64,000 nt of DNA from DATNPX01 sp036702975 (GTDB lineage Bacteria; Cyanobacteriota; Vampirovibrionia; Obscuribacterales; Obscuribacteraceae). The stretch's first letter is position 1, and each line of letters opens with the position of its first letter. Location: positions 62,001-126,000 of the forward strand of contig DATNPX010000059.1 of assembly GCA_036702975.1 (NCBI GenBank), in the 5' to 3' direction. Below, piece after piece: positions 45,807 through 55,519 of this stretch. The notes below the pieces were generated by a model, which had not been told where the DNA came from, did no database searches, and was given only the letters and a program-made list of their open reading frames with translations. The position numbers were made by a program, and so were the translations under genes.

Positions 45807-47696
45807 ATGTGGACAGATCATGAAACAGAGTCCGATTTCTTGAATTTCGGTGCGGTCGCGCGCACGGTGGCCGAAATCATCGTTCAATCGCAAGGACGGC
45901 CCATTTCAATTGGAGTGTCCGGCGCCTGGGGAGTTGGTAAGTCATCAATGATCAAGCTGATTCGTTCAACGCTCCATGATCAATTTTCTTCTGATAAGGA
46001 AAAGCCGAAGTTTATCTTTGTTGAATTCAATGCCTGGCTTTACCAAGGATACGATGATGCTCGTGCGGCATTGCTCGAAGTTGTGGCGTCCGCATTAGCC
46101 GAAGAGACCGAACAGAATAAAGGCTGCCTTGAAAAGACAAAAGAGAGAGCGAAGGAATTGGTTCAGCGCGTAAACTGGTTCCGGGTCGCGAAAGTGACTG
46201 CAGGTTCTTTGGCAGCTGTGGCAGTGGGGCTTCCACCCGTTGGCTTAATTGGCGAAGTCTTTGATCTAGGCAAGAAATCCGTAGAAGGCCACTTAGACAA
46301 GGATGCTGTGAGTAAGGTTGATGGTACGGTTGAGAAGGTTGGAACTACTGTCACCGGTTTGCTCAACAAGAAGAATGAATCATCGCCCCCGAAAGAAATT
46401 CATGCTCTGAGAAAAAACTTTGAGGAAATGTTGGCAGAAATGGGTGTGACTCTGGTTGTTTTGATCGATGACTTGGATCGTTGCCTTCCGGAAACCACCA
46501 TATCGACGTTGGAGGCAATCCGGCTTCTTCTATTCTTGAAGCACACTGCATTTGTGATCGCTGCGGACGACCAAATGATCAAACATGCCGTGAAGCGACA
46601 CTTTCAGGGAGTAGACGATGAGTTAGTCACAAACTACTTCGACAAGCTAATCCAAGTTCCAATCCGGGTGCCTCCGCTTGGGACTCAGGAGGTCAGAGCA
46701 TACATGATGATGTTGTTCATCGACAATAGCGACTTGGAATCAAAAGAGAAAGAGCGTATTCGTGTAGAAGTGTGCAATCAGCTTGGGAAGAGCTGGCAGG
46801 GGAAACGCGTTGATCTTACGTTCATACGGTCTTTGAACAATTCGCTATCGGCCGAGTTGATCGCGAAACTGGATTCGGCTGATCGCTTGGCTCCGCTCAT
46901 GGCTAGTGCGACTGGAATAAGTGGTAATCCTCGTTTGGTCAAACGTTTTCTGAATGCACTGTCGATTCGAATGGCAATGTCTAAAGCTCAAGGCGTTGGG
47001 GTGGACGAATCAGTGCTGGCTAAAATCCTGTTGTTCGAGCGTTGCGCTGACCCGAAAGCCTATGCCGCTCTGACGAAAGCTGTTACAGAAAACCCGGATG
47101 GCAAACCGGTGTTTCTGTCTGATTGGGAGACCAAAGCGCTGGCGGGGGACGATCTATTGGCCGAACTTAAGGCGCCCTGGGATTCGCAGTTCATTTTAGA
47201 GTGGCTACGGTTGCCTCCGAGCGTTGGCGACAAAGATTTGCGTGGCGTGTTGTATGTCAGCAGGGAACACGCGCCTCTTATAATGCCTGAGGATCGTCTG
47301 TCCTCTGAGGCAGTAGACGCATTAACGGCTATCCTAGAGCACCCAGATATGGCGAGCAGCATAAAGGATCGCATCATCGCTTTGCCACGAAACGAAGTGT
47401 CCGTCATTATGGATCGCTTGCTCGATCGCGCGCGCCAAGAGCAAGAATGGGGGGTGCCCGCAATCTTGGAAGCATGCCTTGTCGTAGCCGAGATTGATCC
47501 GCCCCAAGGTCAAAGGCTTGCAGGGTTCCTATGTGATCGGCCAGCGTCTCAGATCAAAGCGAACATCGTCCCGAAGGTTGGAGATCAGCCCTGGGCGGGT
47601 CGCGTCCTTAGCACCTGGGAATCAGCTGAAGTTAGTAAACCGGTGCTAAATGCGATAAAGCAAAGGAGACAGAGTGGGAACGTCTCAGTCAAGTAA
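45807..47696 (+). CDS. qatA: Qat anti-phage system, KAP-family ATPase
   Basis: The 629-residue protein is a KAP P-loop NTPase. Walker A is GAWGVGKS (39-46), the family FNAW block is at 74-77 and Walker B VVLIDDLDR at 217-225. Between them is a Gly/Ala-rich hydrophobic insertion (about 128-155), as KAP proteins commonly have for membrane contact. The downstream order KAP ATPase - QatB - QueC-like - TatD nuclease is that of the Qat system described in bacterial defence islands, which protects against phages by an unknown mechanism. GGAG lies before the start, and the end overlaps qatB by 23 bases. Confidence 0.9.
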   Translation: MWTDHETESDFLNFGAVARTVAEIIVQSQGRPISIGVSGAWGVGKSSMIKLIRSTLHDQFSSDKEKPKFIFVEFNAWLYQGYDDARAALLEVVASALAEETEQNKGCLEKTKERAKELVQRVNWFRVAKVTAGSLAAVAVGLPPVGLIGEVFDLGKKSVEGHLDKDAVSKVDGTVEKVGTTVTGLLNKKNESSPPKEIHALRKNFEEMLAEMGVTLVVLIDDLDRCLPETTISTLEAIRLLLFLKHTAFVIAADDQMIKHAVKRHFQGVDDELVTNYFDKLIQVPIRVPPLGTQEVRAYMMMLFIDNSDLESKEKERIRVEVCNQLGKSWQGKRVDLTFIRSLNNSLSAELIAKLDSADRLAPLMASATGISGNPRLVKRFLNALSIRMAMSKAQGVGVDESVLAKILLFERCADPKAYAALTKAVTENPDGKPVFLSDWETKALAGDDLLAELKAPWDSQFILEWLRLPPSVGDKDLRGVLYVSREHAPLIMPEDRLSSEAVDALTAILEHPDMASSIKDRIIALPRNEVSVIMDRLLDRARQEQEWGVPAILEACLVVAEIDPPQGQRLAGFLCDRPASQIKANIVPKVGDQPWAGRVLSTWESAEVSKPVLNAIKQRRQSGNVSVK

Positions 47697-48549
47697 AGGA
47701 TCTCCGTCGGGAGTTCCCATGGTCCCCCCGTGGGTGCCCGATGTTGAATCTCCCATCGCTGGCGGCGGTGCTCTTGACGCGGAACAGCAGGATGGAATCA
47801 TTACCTCGCCAGCCAGCAGCGCACCATCTGCTGCCGTAATACCGGAAAATCCGATAGCACCCGCCGGTCGGTTCGGCAATGCTCGACGCAGTTTAGGTGA
47901 GTTCGGTCGCAGTGGCAATAGTGGTGCTATGCGTCGTGGAGTGGGTCGCTATATTCAGGGTGGTTATGGAGGTCGAGGAACTGCTACCAGGCGATTTGGT
48001 GGGACAGCGAGAACGGCCGATGCTCTCTATTCGGCTCTGGGTGGCACCTCTGGTGGAGCTGGTACCTCTTCCGCACTTCCACAAACAGCGGCACCGCAAG
48101 ACGTAGTCCTGACCAATAGTCGTTCAGCCGATGATGTAATGGATGCTGTGGTAGAAGCTATTAGACCGGTAGATGGGACGCAGGATGGAGAAGCGAGCCG
48201 TGCTGCTATTAAGGATGCATTGTCAGAACTCCTCACCAAGTTCCCCGAAGCCGATTTGCTGAGCCTGGATGAGGCGCAGCGCGAATTCGCAATAGAAAGA
48301 TATGTTGCAGCCGACGTGTTTCGCCGATTCGATCTAGATGTTGGTCAGTCCATCAAAGATAAGGCCCCGACTGCCAAGATCGCACTGGCACGCCTCAAAG
48401 AGGTAAGAGATTACATAAAGGAAACCGTGTCTGCAGCTTTTAGAGGACTTCGAAGTGCCGGGCAAAAACTAGCTGGTGGCAAGATTGCTAATATCGTACG
48501 GTCAGCACTCGATGAGACCTTCAAGGTCTTCGAAGGATACGCCGAATGA
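47674..48549 (+). CDS. qatB: Qat anti-phage system, QatB
   Basis: The start is a GTG with AAAGGAG five bases upstream, inside the end of qatA. The 291-residue protein begins MGTSQSSKGSPSGVPMVPPWVPD, the MGTS...PWV opening I associate with QatB. It continues with a long Gly/Ser/Ala/Arg-rich disordered part (to about 140) and ends in a helical domain (about 150-290). Nothing enzymatic is visible. Its ATGA junction with qatC couples their translation. In published work qatB is required for the system; its role is not defined. Confidence 0.85.
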   Translation: MGTSQSSKGSPSGVPMVPPWVPDVESPIAGGGALDAEQQDGIITSPASSAPSAAVIPENPIAPAGRFGNARRSLGEFGRSGNSGAMRRGVGRYIQGGYGGRGTATRRFGGTARTADALYSALGGTSGGAGTSSALPQTAAPQDVVLTNSRSADDVMDAVVEAIRPVDGTQDGEASRAAIKDALSELLTKFPEADLLSLDEAQREFAIERYVAADVFRRFDLDVGQSIKDKAPTAKIALARLKEVRDYIKETVSAAFRGLRSAGQKLAGGKIANIVRSALDETFKVFEGYAE

Positions 48550-49823
48550 AGATCCTTTGTGCACCTGCCGAGTTTGATTTCCTTTCGCTTCCTAGTGATT
48601 TGAATGTTGTATTGTACGGCTCTCCGACTGAGACGGCAGGAGGATCAGTCGGCGCAGCACTAAAAGACGCAGTGATTCGCAATGGTTTTCAACCGAGTGT
48701 AAGAGCCTGGGATTTTCTCTCTATCGCACTCTCTGTCATAACGGCGGACCTTGCAGAACATCGTAGCTGTAGCCCGGATGGATGGACGCGAGAATTCGAC
48801 CTTACCGTGGCAGTCAACGAACCTGATATTTGGAATTACAGCGCCGCTCAATTGGAAAGTCTACTTGCTTATCTAACAACTGACCGGTGGGGACTTCATT
48901 TTGTCAAAGCTGAGCATTTCCCATCTTCAGATCGCGCACCGACGTTTCCGGATGAAGATTCAGTTGTGCTTCTTTCGGGAGGACTTGATAGCTACATTGG
49001 CGCAGTCGACCTAGTTCACGGCGGACACAAACCACTTGCGGTTAGTCAAACTGTTCGAGGCGATGCTGAAAAGCAGATTTTATTTGCGAGTGGAATTGGG
49101 AACGGGCTCCGCCATTTTCAGGTAAACCACAACAGTGATGTTCCTGATCCAGAGAATTCGCCTTCTCAGCGTGCGAGATCGATTGCATTCATTTCTTACG
49201 GAATACTTGTTGCTACAGCTCTGGAAAAATATAGCCGAGGAAACAGCGTAAATTTATTCGTTTGCGAGAACGGCCTGATCGCAGTTAATCCACCTCTCAC
49301 CGGCGGCCGCCTCGGGAGTCTGAGCACACGAACTACCCATCCTGTAGTTTTCGCGTTGCTAAACAAACTGCTTGATTCTATCGGTCTGAGGGTCTCAATC
49401 GTAAACCCGTATGCGTTTAAAACCAAGGGCGAAATGCTGCAAGAATGTGCAAACCAAGGACTTCTTGAGCAGAATGCATTCAATACAACCAGCTGCGGTC
49501 GCTTCAACCATTTTGGATATAGACACTGTGGCAGATGCGTGCCTTGTCTCGTCCGGCGCGCATCATTCGCTGCTTGGAATAAAGAGGATAAAACAGAATA
49601 CGTCTATACTGACTTATCGAAGGATGACGATGAACACGCACGTTTTGATGATGTTCGATCCGCATTGATTGGCATTGCCGAATGCGAGGAGTTGGGCGTG
49701 AACCGGTGGCTTGGAGCCACACTTAGTTCCAATCTCATCTCCGACAAGGGTGCACTGCGCCAAACAGTTAATCGTGGACTCAGGGAAATTAAAACATTTC
49801 TGACAACGATGGGCGTGCAATGA
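48546..49823 (+). CDS. qatC: Qat anti-phage system, QueC-like protein
   Basis: The C-terminal two thirds resemble QueC, the preQ0 synthase: ATP pyrophosphatase loop SGGLDS (144-149) and a zinc cluster at Cys317, Cys328, Cys331 and Cys334. The N-terminal 135 residues have no counterpart in QueC. QueC adenylates a carboxylate and turns it into a nitrile; in Qat the substrate is presumably different and may be a protein or DNA base. All ATP and zinc residues are kept, so the enzyme should be active. It overlaps qatB and qatD by four bases each. Confidence 0.9.
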   Translation: MKILCAPAEFDFLSLPSDLNVVLYGSPTETAGGSVGAALKDAVIRNGFQPSVRAWDFLSIALSVITADLAEHRSCSPDGWTREFDLTVAVNEPDIWNYSAAQLESLLAYLTTDRWGLHFVKAEHFPSSDRAPTFPDEDSVVLLSGGLDSYIGAVDLVHGGHKPLAVSQTVRGDAEKQILFASGIGNGLRHFQVNHNSDVPDPENSPSQRARSIAFISYGILVATALEKYSRGNSVNLFVCENGLIAVNPPLTGGRLGSLSTRTTHPVVFALLNKLLDSIGLRVSIVNPYAFKTKGEMLQECANQGLLEQNAFNTTSCGRFNHFGYRHCGRCVPCLVRRASFAAWNKEDKTEYVYTDLSKDDDEHARFDDVRSALIGIAECEELGVNRWLGATLSSNLISDKGALRQTVNRGLREIKTFLTTMGVQ

Positions 49824-50548
49824 TTGACTTCCATGCTCATCTGGATCTTTATCCGAATCCTCATAATGTAGTCAAAGAATGTATTGCGAGAAGGATGTAC
49901 GTCCTTTCGGTTACCACGACTCCAAGCGCATGGACAGGTACATCCGCGCTGATACCGCCAGGAACACGTATCCGAACGGCGTTGGGACTTCACCCTCAGC
50001 TTGCACACGAGCGCTCGGCCGAGTTGGAATTGTTCGATGCATACTTAGATCAAGTTCGCTATGTTGGTGAGATCGGTCTTGATGGCGCACCAGAATTCAA
50101 GCCGCATAGGGATCGGCAGACTGCCGTTTTTCAACACATACTTAATGCTTGCAGCAAAGCTGGTGGAAAAATCATGTCCGTCCACAGTCGAAGAGCGGCC
50201 GCTGAAGTAATTGATTTATTGCGAAAGTTCCCAGGAGCGGGAACACCAGTTCTTCACTGGTATTCTGGAAATAAACGAGATCTGGACGCCGCCATCTCGT
50301 CAGGTTGTTGGTTCAGCATCGGCCCAGCGATGCTTCGAGGAGTTACGGCAAAGTCGATCATTAGTAAAATTCCTCGGAATCGAATTCTGACCGAAACCGA
50401 TGGTCCATTTGTGCAGATTAACGGTCACGCCGCTATGCCGTGGGAAGCACAAAGCGCTGTCATCGGGCTTCAAGAGATCTGGGGCGTAACGCTAGAGGAA
50501 GCCGAAGGTGTATTGCACGAGAATCTCAAAAGTCTTGTGTCTTCGTAG
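49820..50548 (+). CDS. qatD: Qat anti-phage system, TatD-family metal-dependent nuclease
   Basis: The 242-residue protein has the TatD metal site in full: HAH (His5, His7), Glu84 in GEIGLDG, His122 (VHSRRA), His146 (HWYSG) and Asp194 in TETDGPF. TatD enzymes act as DNA exonucleases or deoxyribonucleases. Its ATG overlaps the qatC stop (ATGA). It is the last gene in the hsd-qat run; hamB ends 87 bases beyond on the other strand. Confidence 0.9.
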   Translation: MIDFHAHLDLYPNPHNVVKECIARRMYVLSVTTTPSAWTGTSALIPPGTRIRTALGLHPQLAHERSAELELFDAYLDQVRYVGEIGLDGAPEFKPHRDRQTAVFQHILNACSKAGGKIMSVHSRRAAAEVIDLLRKFPGAGTPVLHWYSGNKRDLDAAISSGCWFSIGPAMLRGVTAKSIISKIPRNRILTETDGPFVQINGHAAMPWEAQSAVIGLQEIWGVTLEEAEGVLHENLKSLVSS

Positions 50549-50635
50549 ATAACCTGGCATGGCGATGTGCGACGATGACCGAGCTTCGGAAGTAGAAGTG
50601 GGTCTGCTATCCAGTGTCACCAGTCCTTCGCCGTT

Positions 50636-53600
50636 CTAATCGGTTTCATCGCCTAGTCGTGGGTCCCTGACCACCAGGCGCCATGCAGAACCATCTTTTT
50701 CAAATGCGAACCGCGGGTCGTTGGCTACCCGCAAAAACGATTCACGATGATCTTCGCCTATCCTCAACCGAGTTCGCCCATCCAGAGAAGTCAGATAAAC
50801 CGCTCCATCGTCCGTTGCTCTCGCGTAAAGCCTGTCTGTCAACTCGGGGCGAGAGCGCAATGTGAATTTTGGAATAGTTATGCGTTCCTGTCTAAATCGT
50901 GTAGATTCAAATGAGATGAGATTCAACCAAGTTGCCGTTTCGTCGGAAACTTGTTCAATCAGCTCAGCCACCACTTCTAGATCTCGAAGCGTCTTAATTA
51001 CCACGGATAGCTTGTCACCAAATCTGATATCAAGCGTAGACAGTTCAGTAGCTGCGCTTCTGGAGCGAATCCCTGCAAGAAAAATATTTGCAGCTTTCAC
51101 ATTTGGCAATCCTAACTCAACGAGTAATGACAGCTCGGACATTACGTTGGCATACTGTTCATAACCAGCCTTTAGAAGTTGCTGGCTGGCCGCATGAATG
51201 ATCCAAGCCAGTTGAAAGCCATATGTCTCTTTGCACACATCAAGGGCGTTTTCTTCGACTTCTGTAATCTGCTTCAGGCTGACGCCAGCTAGCCACAGAG
51301 GTCGAACGTGTTCAAATACTTCTGGACTTTTTCCGGCGAACAGATCGCTGGCATTGGCTAATGCCCACTCCTCGATCTGTTTTATGGCATCTGCAAGTCT
51401 CTCGATGGACTTGCTCTCAACATATTCGTGTGCTATTGCACTGAATATGTCGATAGCAGTGTGCATTCGGCGCGCTATCCGCAAAGGCAACCCAGACGCG
51501 ACTACTGATTTACGTTCCGCAGGATTAGAGATCTCCTCTGAAACCGACTTCGCTCTCGTTTTCATGAATTCCATAAATTCGTCAAGCGATACGGAGTGTC
51601 TTCCGCTGGCGGCTTGAATTGCTGCCAAGGAGTCTCGAAACACGGTGTCAACCCAATCCGCAGACTCCTCCTCGCCCTGCAGCAATGGATCATCTTCCAT
51701 CGATAATAGTTCGTCGTCGATGAGATCCAGTGCCTCTTCCACGTCAGAGGCATTCGCGCCTAGCGATGAAAAATCATTTGATGCCACCAGTTCGAGCAAC
51801 AGTTCAAAATCGATGCCAGCCTCGATCGCTATACTCTTCAGCATTGCAACGAGGAAGAGCAGCCCGCTCTCCGCTGGATCTGTACTTTCCACATCGAGGT
51901 ATTGTTTTGCAATGTTCCGATCGCGTTTTATCTCCCAGTCTGTTCGCGTGTCATCAATGGCGAACAGAATCTTTCCTTCTCGGTCAACAAAGGCACGCCC
52001 TGCTCTACCGCAGATGTTCCAGAAGTCTCTTTTGCTCATAGCCTGTCCGGTTCCAACATAAGGCGATGCAACGATAACTGATGAAATCCCTATATTGACT
52101 CCCTGGGCAAGTGTGGAGGTTGCAATCACGATCTTGGGCGGGCATGATCGCATCAGGTGTTCCATTGCGTATCGCACTTGAGGTGGCAAACGATTGGAAT
52201 GACAAATGATCCCTAGACGCGCTGCTCGAAATTCAATTGAGTCATCTTCGAGTTCTTCCCGGCAGGCGGCCTCAAATACGCTCCACTCATGTATTGGCCA
52301 AGAGTGGTTAATGGCATCGTTTCCTAGAGCAATCAAGACGTCTTTAGCTAGACCGGGAACAGAATTCGCCTTTCCAGCAAATATCATTACCGGTCCAATT
52401 GCTGTAAGTTTTAAGGCAGTGGCTGCAATTGCTTCTCTCTTGGTGTGAGGAAACGGATTTCGCCTGCGTCCCCACTTGACTGCCCTGGCCTCAATGAAGG
52501 AAGGGTTGAAAGACGGCATCTTTCCGCGCCACTCAAGGCGTACTCGGTTCCCGTTCCATCGGAGCAAACCAAATCGCTCAGCCGATGGCTTCCAGTTTGA
52601 TTTTGCAACTCCCGATGAGGAGCCGGTGATCCACTGTGCTAGCTCTCCGGCGTTCGGAAGAACCGCCGATAAGATAAGAATTCTGGCCTCAGTTTTTTCA
52701 GCTATTTTCCTTACATGATCTATGAATAGCTCGTTTTTTACGAAGCGTTCATTCGCGCCGAGCAAATGTCCTTCATCCATGATGAACAATTGAGTGCGGC
52801 TGAAGAATTCAGGTTCTGCCCGATATATTGCGCGAATTTTTTCAGGTGTAGCGATAATAATTGATGACTCTTGTGCCAGTTCAGTGTCCGCCGCGCTTGC
52901 CCGCGCTCCGCCGTAAAGGTGGGACACCTTGAATCCCATGAATTCAAACAAAGCTGTCATGTTTTGCTCAACCTCGAATGCTAATGAGCGAAACGGTGCT
53001 AGGTATACTACCTGTGCATCAGGGTCATTGAGCAACACGGATAGGATTGCCAGTTCAGCAACCCTGGTCTTACCGGCGCTGGTTCTGAGGTTGATCACTC
53101 CTCCCCAGTTGGTAGAATCAAGTGCTAACGGTATCGCGGCACGTTGGGACATCCATAACTCAGTCACTGACGGATGAGAGCATGCCTGCAGTAGGATGTA
53201 CTTTCTTAGATCGTCTGGGTCAGCAGAACCAAAGTGTGGCGGCAATACCGTCCACAGTGATGACTGCGAAAATCCAGTAAACATTAGCTTCAGTAAGCGA
53301 ACGATCCACCAATAGGCCGGAGAATGACCGTTCGCTGCAAGTGTTCCCGCGTCATCGAGCACGGAACTAGCATCCATGAGCAAGTGTTCTTCGCCGGTGA
53401 AAGTGAACTCAATACCCATGGCGATGGCTCGGGCTATTGCGACCGTGATGATCCAATTCTCAAGATCCACGGATTCTACAACTTCCGGCGTGTCGCTCAA
53501 AAGAATCCCGCTCAGACGCTCCATTACAGCTCGTCGGTTTCTTCGAAGATACGCGGCAATGAGCGCACCGCCGCTCGTACGTCCCTCCACGGACTTAAGC

Positions 53601-53971
53601 GCAACAAACGCCCTCGAATACTGACCTGCCGCGTAATACGCCATGCCTGAAATAAGGCAATGAAAGCCGCTCTCAGCGCTGCTTATGGAAGATTCCCTAT
53701 GTACGGTCTCAAGTAGCGATGCAGCTTGCTCAAGATACTTTTGTCCTTGCCCGGTCTCGCCTGCTTCAAAAAAACTACAGCCAGCGGACAAGAGAGCGTA
53801 AGCTCCTATCGTGACACTTTCATCTAGCGTTGAGTCAAAGGCCGGAAAATTGTTAGGTGATTCCTTCGCTTCATACAAGATCGCACGAGCATCTGCTTGA
53901 GCAAATAGGTTCAGCACTCGATCATCAGCTAAGGATGCCACCAACTTGTTTGCTTGCTCTGTTGGTATCAT
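50636..53971 (-). CDS. hamB: Hachiman defence system, helicase HamB
   Basis: The 1111-residue SF2 helicase has a helical N-terminal domain of about 270 residues, then Walker A TSAGKT (297-302) and DEGH (399-402). A helicase C domain follows with VIVASPYVGTGQAMSKRDFWNICGRAGRA (motifs V-VI, Ski2-like), then an extended helical end. Hachiman is HamA (DUF1837 nuclease) with HamB; the helicase is thought to sense damaged or phage DNA and release the nuclease. Its ATG overlaps the hamA stop by four bases. It converges with qatD, without a clear terminator in the 87-base gap. Confidence 0.88.
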   Translation of the reverse strand: MIPTEQANKLVASLADDRVLNLFAQADARAILYEAKESPNNFPAFDSTLDESVTIGAYALLSAGCSFFEAGETGQGQKYLEQAASLLETVHRESSISSAESGFHCLISGMAYYAAGQYSRAFVALKSVEGRTSGGALIAAYLRRNRRAVMERLSGILLSDTPEVVESVDLENWIITVAIARAIAMGIEFTFTGEEHLLMDASSVLDDAGTLAANGHSPAYWWIVRLLKLMFTGFSQSSLWTVLPPHFGSADPDDLRKYILLQACSHPSVTELWMSQRAAIPLALDSTNWGGVINLRTSAGKTRVAELAILSVLLNDPDAQVVYLAPFRSLAFEVEQNMTALFEFMGFKVSHLYGGARASAADTELAQESSIIIATPEKIRAIYRAEPEFFSRTQLFIMDEGHLLGANERFVKNELFIDHVRKIAEKTEARILILSAVLPNAGELAQWITGSSSGVAKSNWKPSAERFGLLRWNGNRVRLEWRGKMPSFNPSFIEARAVKWGRRRNPFPHTKREAIAATALKLTAIGPVMIFAGKANSVPGLAKDVLIALGNDAINHSWPIHEWSVFEAACREELEDDSIEFRAARLGIICHSNRLPPQVRYAMEHLMRSCPPKIVIATSTLAQGVNIGISSVIVASPYVGTGQAMSKRDFWNICGRAGRAFVDREGKILFAIDDTRTDWEIKRDRNIAKQYLDVESTDPAESGLLFLVAMLKSIAIEAGIDFELLLELVASNDFSSLGANASDVEEALDLIDDELLSMEDDPLLQGEEESADWVDTVFRDSLAAIQAASGRHSVSLDEFMEFMKTRAKSVSEEISNPAERKSVVASGLPLRIARRMHTAIDIFSAIAHEYVESKSIERLADAIKQIEEWALANASDLFAGKSPEVFEHVRPLWLAGVSLKQITEVEENALDVCKETYGFQLAWIIHAASQQLLKAGYEQYANVMSELSLLVELGLPNVKAANIFLAGIRSRSAATELSTLDIRFGDKLSVVIKTLRDLEVVAELIEQVSDETATWLNLISFESTRFRQERITIPKFTLRSRPELTDRLYARATDDGAVYLTSLDGRTRLRIGEDHRESFLRVANDPRFAFEKDGSAWRLVVRDPRLGDETD

Positions 53972-54807
53972 GTGAGTGCCTCCTCAAGCTCCTTGAAGCA
54001 TTGCTCCACTAGCTTGTCCGGCGCGTCCAACCCAAAAGAAATGATGACAAAACGGTCGACAAGCTTACCATCCATTTCCTGTACCCGTTGTGCGCAATTG
54101 CCGTCGCTCATTAGGAAGCCGACATACGAAAGTTGAAGTTTTCCTTTTGCAGACAGCACCACGCAATCCTGAACCTTTTCAGCCAAGGCATTATTCCCAG
54201 CTTCGTAAAGCCGGTCCAAAACAAAAGTCAATGAAGTTGGCAAACCGTTGACATTCGATTTGCGCAAGGACTCCGCAATTTCACTCACAACTTGCTTCGA
54301 TGACTGCTTCCTGAATTTAGCCTCTCCCACAAAAAGGCGAACGGGATTGTCATCTAAACCGAACGCGAGAACGTCGTCACCCTTCATCGACTGATCGATG
54401 TTTGGATTGTATCTAAGACGATAGACAGGCAAGGACGTGTCTGTGGCCGCCAAAACGTACTCAGCTAGGATTACCTCTGCGAAATTTCCTTTTCTCGTGG
54501 TGTCGCTGGCAGGAAAGCGCTTCAACTTTCGTGCTTCAGTTTCGAATCCTAATTTTTTCATTGCCTCCATTCGTTTCTTGTCTCGAACAATTGCTTCAGA
54601 CGACACGTGGTGGCGTTTCAGCATTTCCCGAGCCTCGGATACCAGCGCTTTCCGTTTGCCTGCAACCTCTTCGAGATTCCGATGGGCAGAGCCGCCGTCA
54701 GTACTTCCGTCTGTGGCACTTAAGCATTCGGCAAAAATGCTGTTCTTGTCTGGGTGCGGGCCGAGAATCGTGTCGCAATCGCTTTTGCCTGTTTTTTTCA
54801 CTGCCAT
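53968..54807 (-). CDS. hamA: Hachiman defence system, DUF1837 nuclease HamA
   Basis: The 279-residue protein has a DUF1837 PD-(D/E)xK-like core: Glu111 in GNFAEVILAEY, Asp144/Asp145 in MKGDDVLAFG and Glu162-x-Lys164 in VGEAKFRK, with a helical N-terminal part of about 95 residues. In described Hachiman systems HamA is a DNase held in check by HamB. The catalytic residues are all present. The start lacks a strong ribosome-binding site, but the following 259 bases show no other gene, and the next in-frame ATG is far inside the domain. Confidence 0.85.
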   Translation of the reverse strand: MAVKKTGKSDCDTILGPHPDKNSIFAECLSATDGSTDGGSAHRNLEEVAGKRKALVSEAREMLKRHHVSSEAIVRDKKRMEAMKKLGFETEARKLKRFPASDTTRKGNFAEVILAEYVLAATDTSLPVYRLRYNPNIDQSMKGDDVLAFGLDDNPVRLFVGEAKFRKQSSKQVVSEIAESLRKSNVNGLPTSLTFVLDRLYEAGNNALAEKVQDCVVLSAKGKLQLSYVGFLMSDGNCAQRVQEMDGKLVDRFVIISFGLDAPDKLVEQCFKELEEALT

Positions 54808-55066
54808 AATGATTTTGCGCTTTCTTTCGCATTGATAGCGCTGGTCGGCGCCGCCTTATTCAAACGGGGTCGCAGCGCTTGTCATCCGGCTGCCAGCAGC
54901 CATAGGTATTGTCCCAAGTCACCACTTGTAAATCAACCTTCACGCCGAAGACGACATGCTTTTATGATTTTGGTGAGCAGCCATAGCACCAATGTTAGCG
55001 GCCGGAACGATAAGTGCTTTGCCGTTCACAAAGTACCGAAGAGTTTCGCCTTACGCTATCTTGGTG

Positions 55067-55519
55067 TTACTCTTGGATGTCCTGACAACTTTGCATGTTG
55101 TAGTACCGGCCATTTAGCTCTATCGCCAGCCCATCGCAAATAAGACTGTCGGCATACTCGCTAACGCCAATTCTGAAAGCTGTTGGATCGACTGATTCAA
55201 GCACCAGGGATGGTGAGTACGTGAAGTCTCCGAATTTCACTTCTGCATAGCACTCATCGAGCAGATCGCGGTACAACTCCTCGACATCAACCGGTTCCCC
55301 TTCCGTCTCAACGATGTGCTCCATTATCCATTCATAACCGAACTCCACGCCCATGCCGTCAAGCTCACGCATAAGATCGTCGCTCCCACATTTTGGACAA
55401 AACGCTTTCCCTTGATCGTCTACTTCTACTGTAATGTAGTCGCTGTAACAAAATGGCCGTGACTGGTTATGCGCTCGTTGTTTCAATGCGTCTTTAATAT
55501 CGTCTGTTGCGTTCAACAT
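55067..55519 (-). CDS. Conserved hypothetical protein of mobile elements, zinc-finger-like
   Basis: The start at 55519 has GAGGG eight bases upstream and begins MLNATDDIKDALKQRAH. A CPKCGSDDLMRELDG stretch gives one CxxC, and NQSRPFCYSDY gives another Cys. From memory, proteins opening with MLNAT-DIK-ALK-RAHxQSRPFCY occur in proteobacterial integrative conjugative elements and plasmids, often near antirestriction genes, with a role unknown to me. Its presence here, next to a trbB remnant, fits an element border. The preserved frame over 150 codons suggests recent arrival or continued use. Confidence 0.55.
   Translation of the reverse strand: MLNATDDIKDALKQRAHNQSRPFCYSDYITVEVDDQGKAFCPKCGSDDLMRELDGMGVEFGYEWIMEHIVETEGEPVDVEELYRDLLDECYAEVKFGDFTYSPSLVLESVDPTAFRIGVSEYADSLICDGLAIELNGRYYNMQSCQDIQE

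Noticed and set aside
38171..49823. Possible functional link of the queuosine-precursor transporter yhhQ with QueC-like QatC
   Set aside because: The transporter lies outside the island, left of tRNA-Leu, and is a common chromosomal gene; Qat systems occur without it. Proximity is probably chance.
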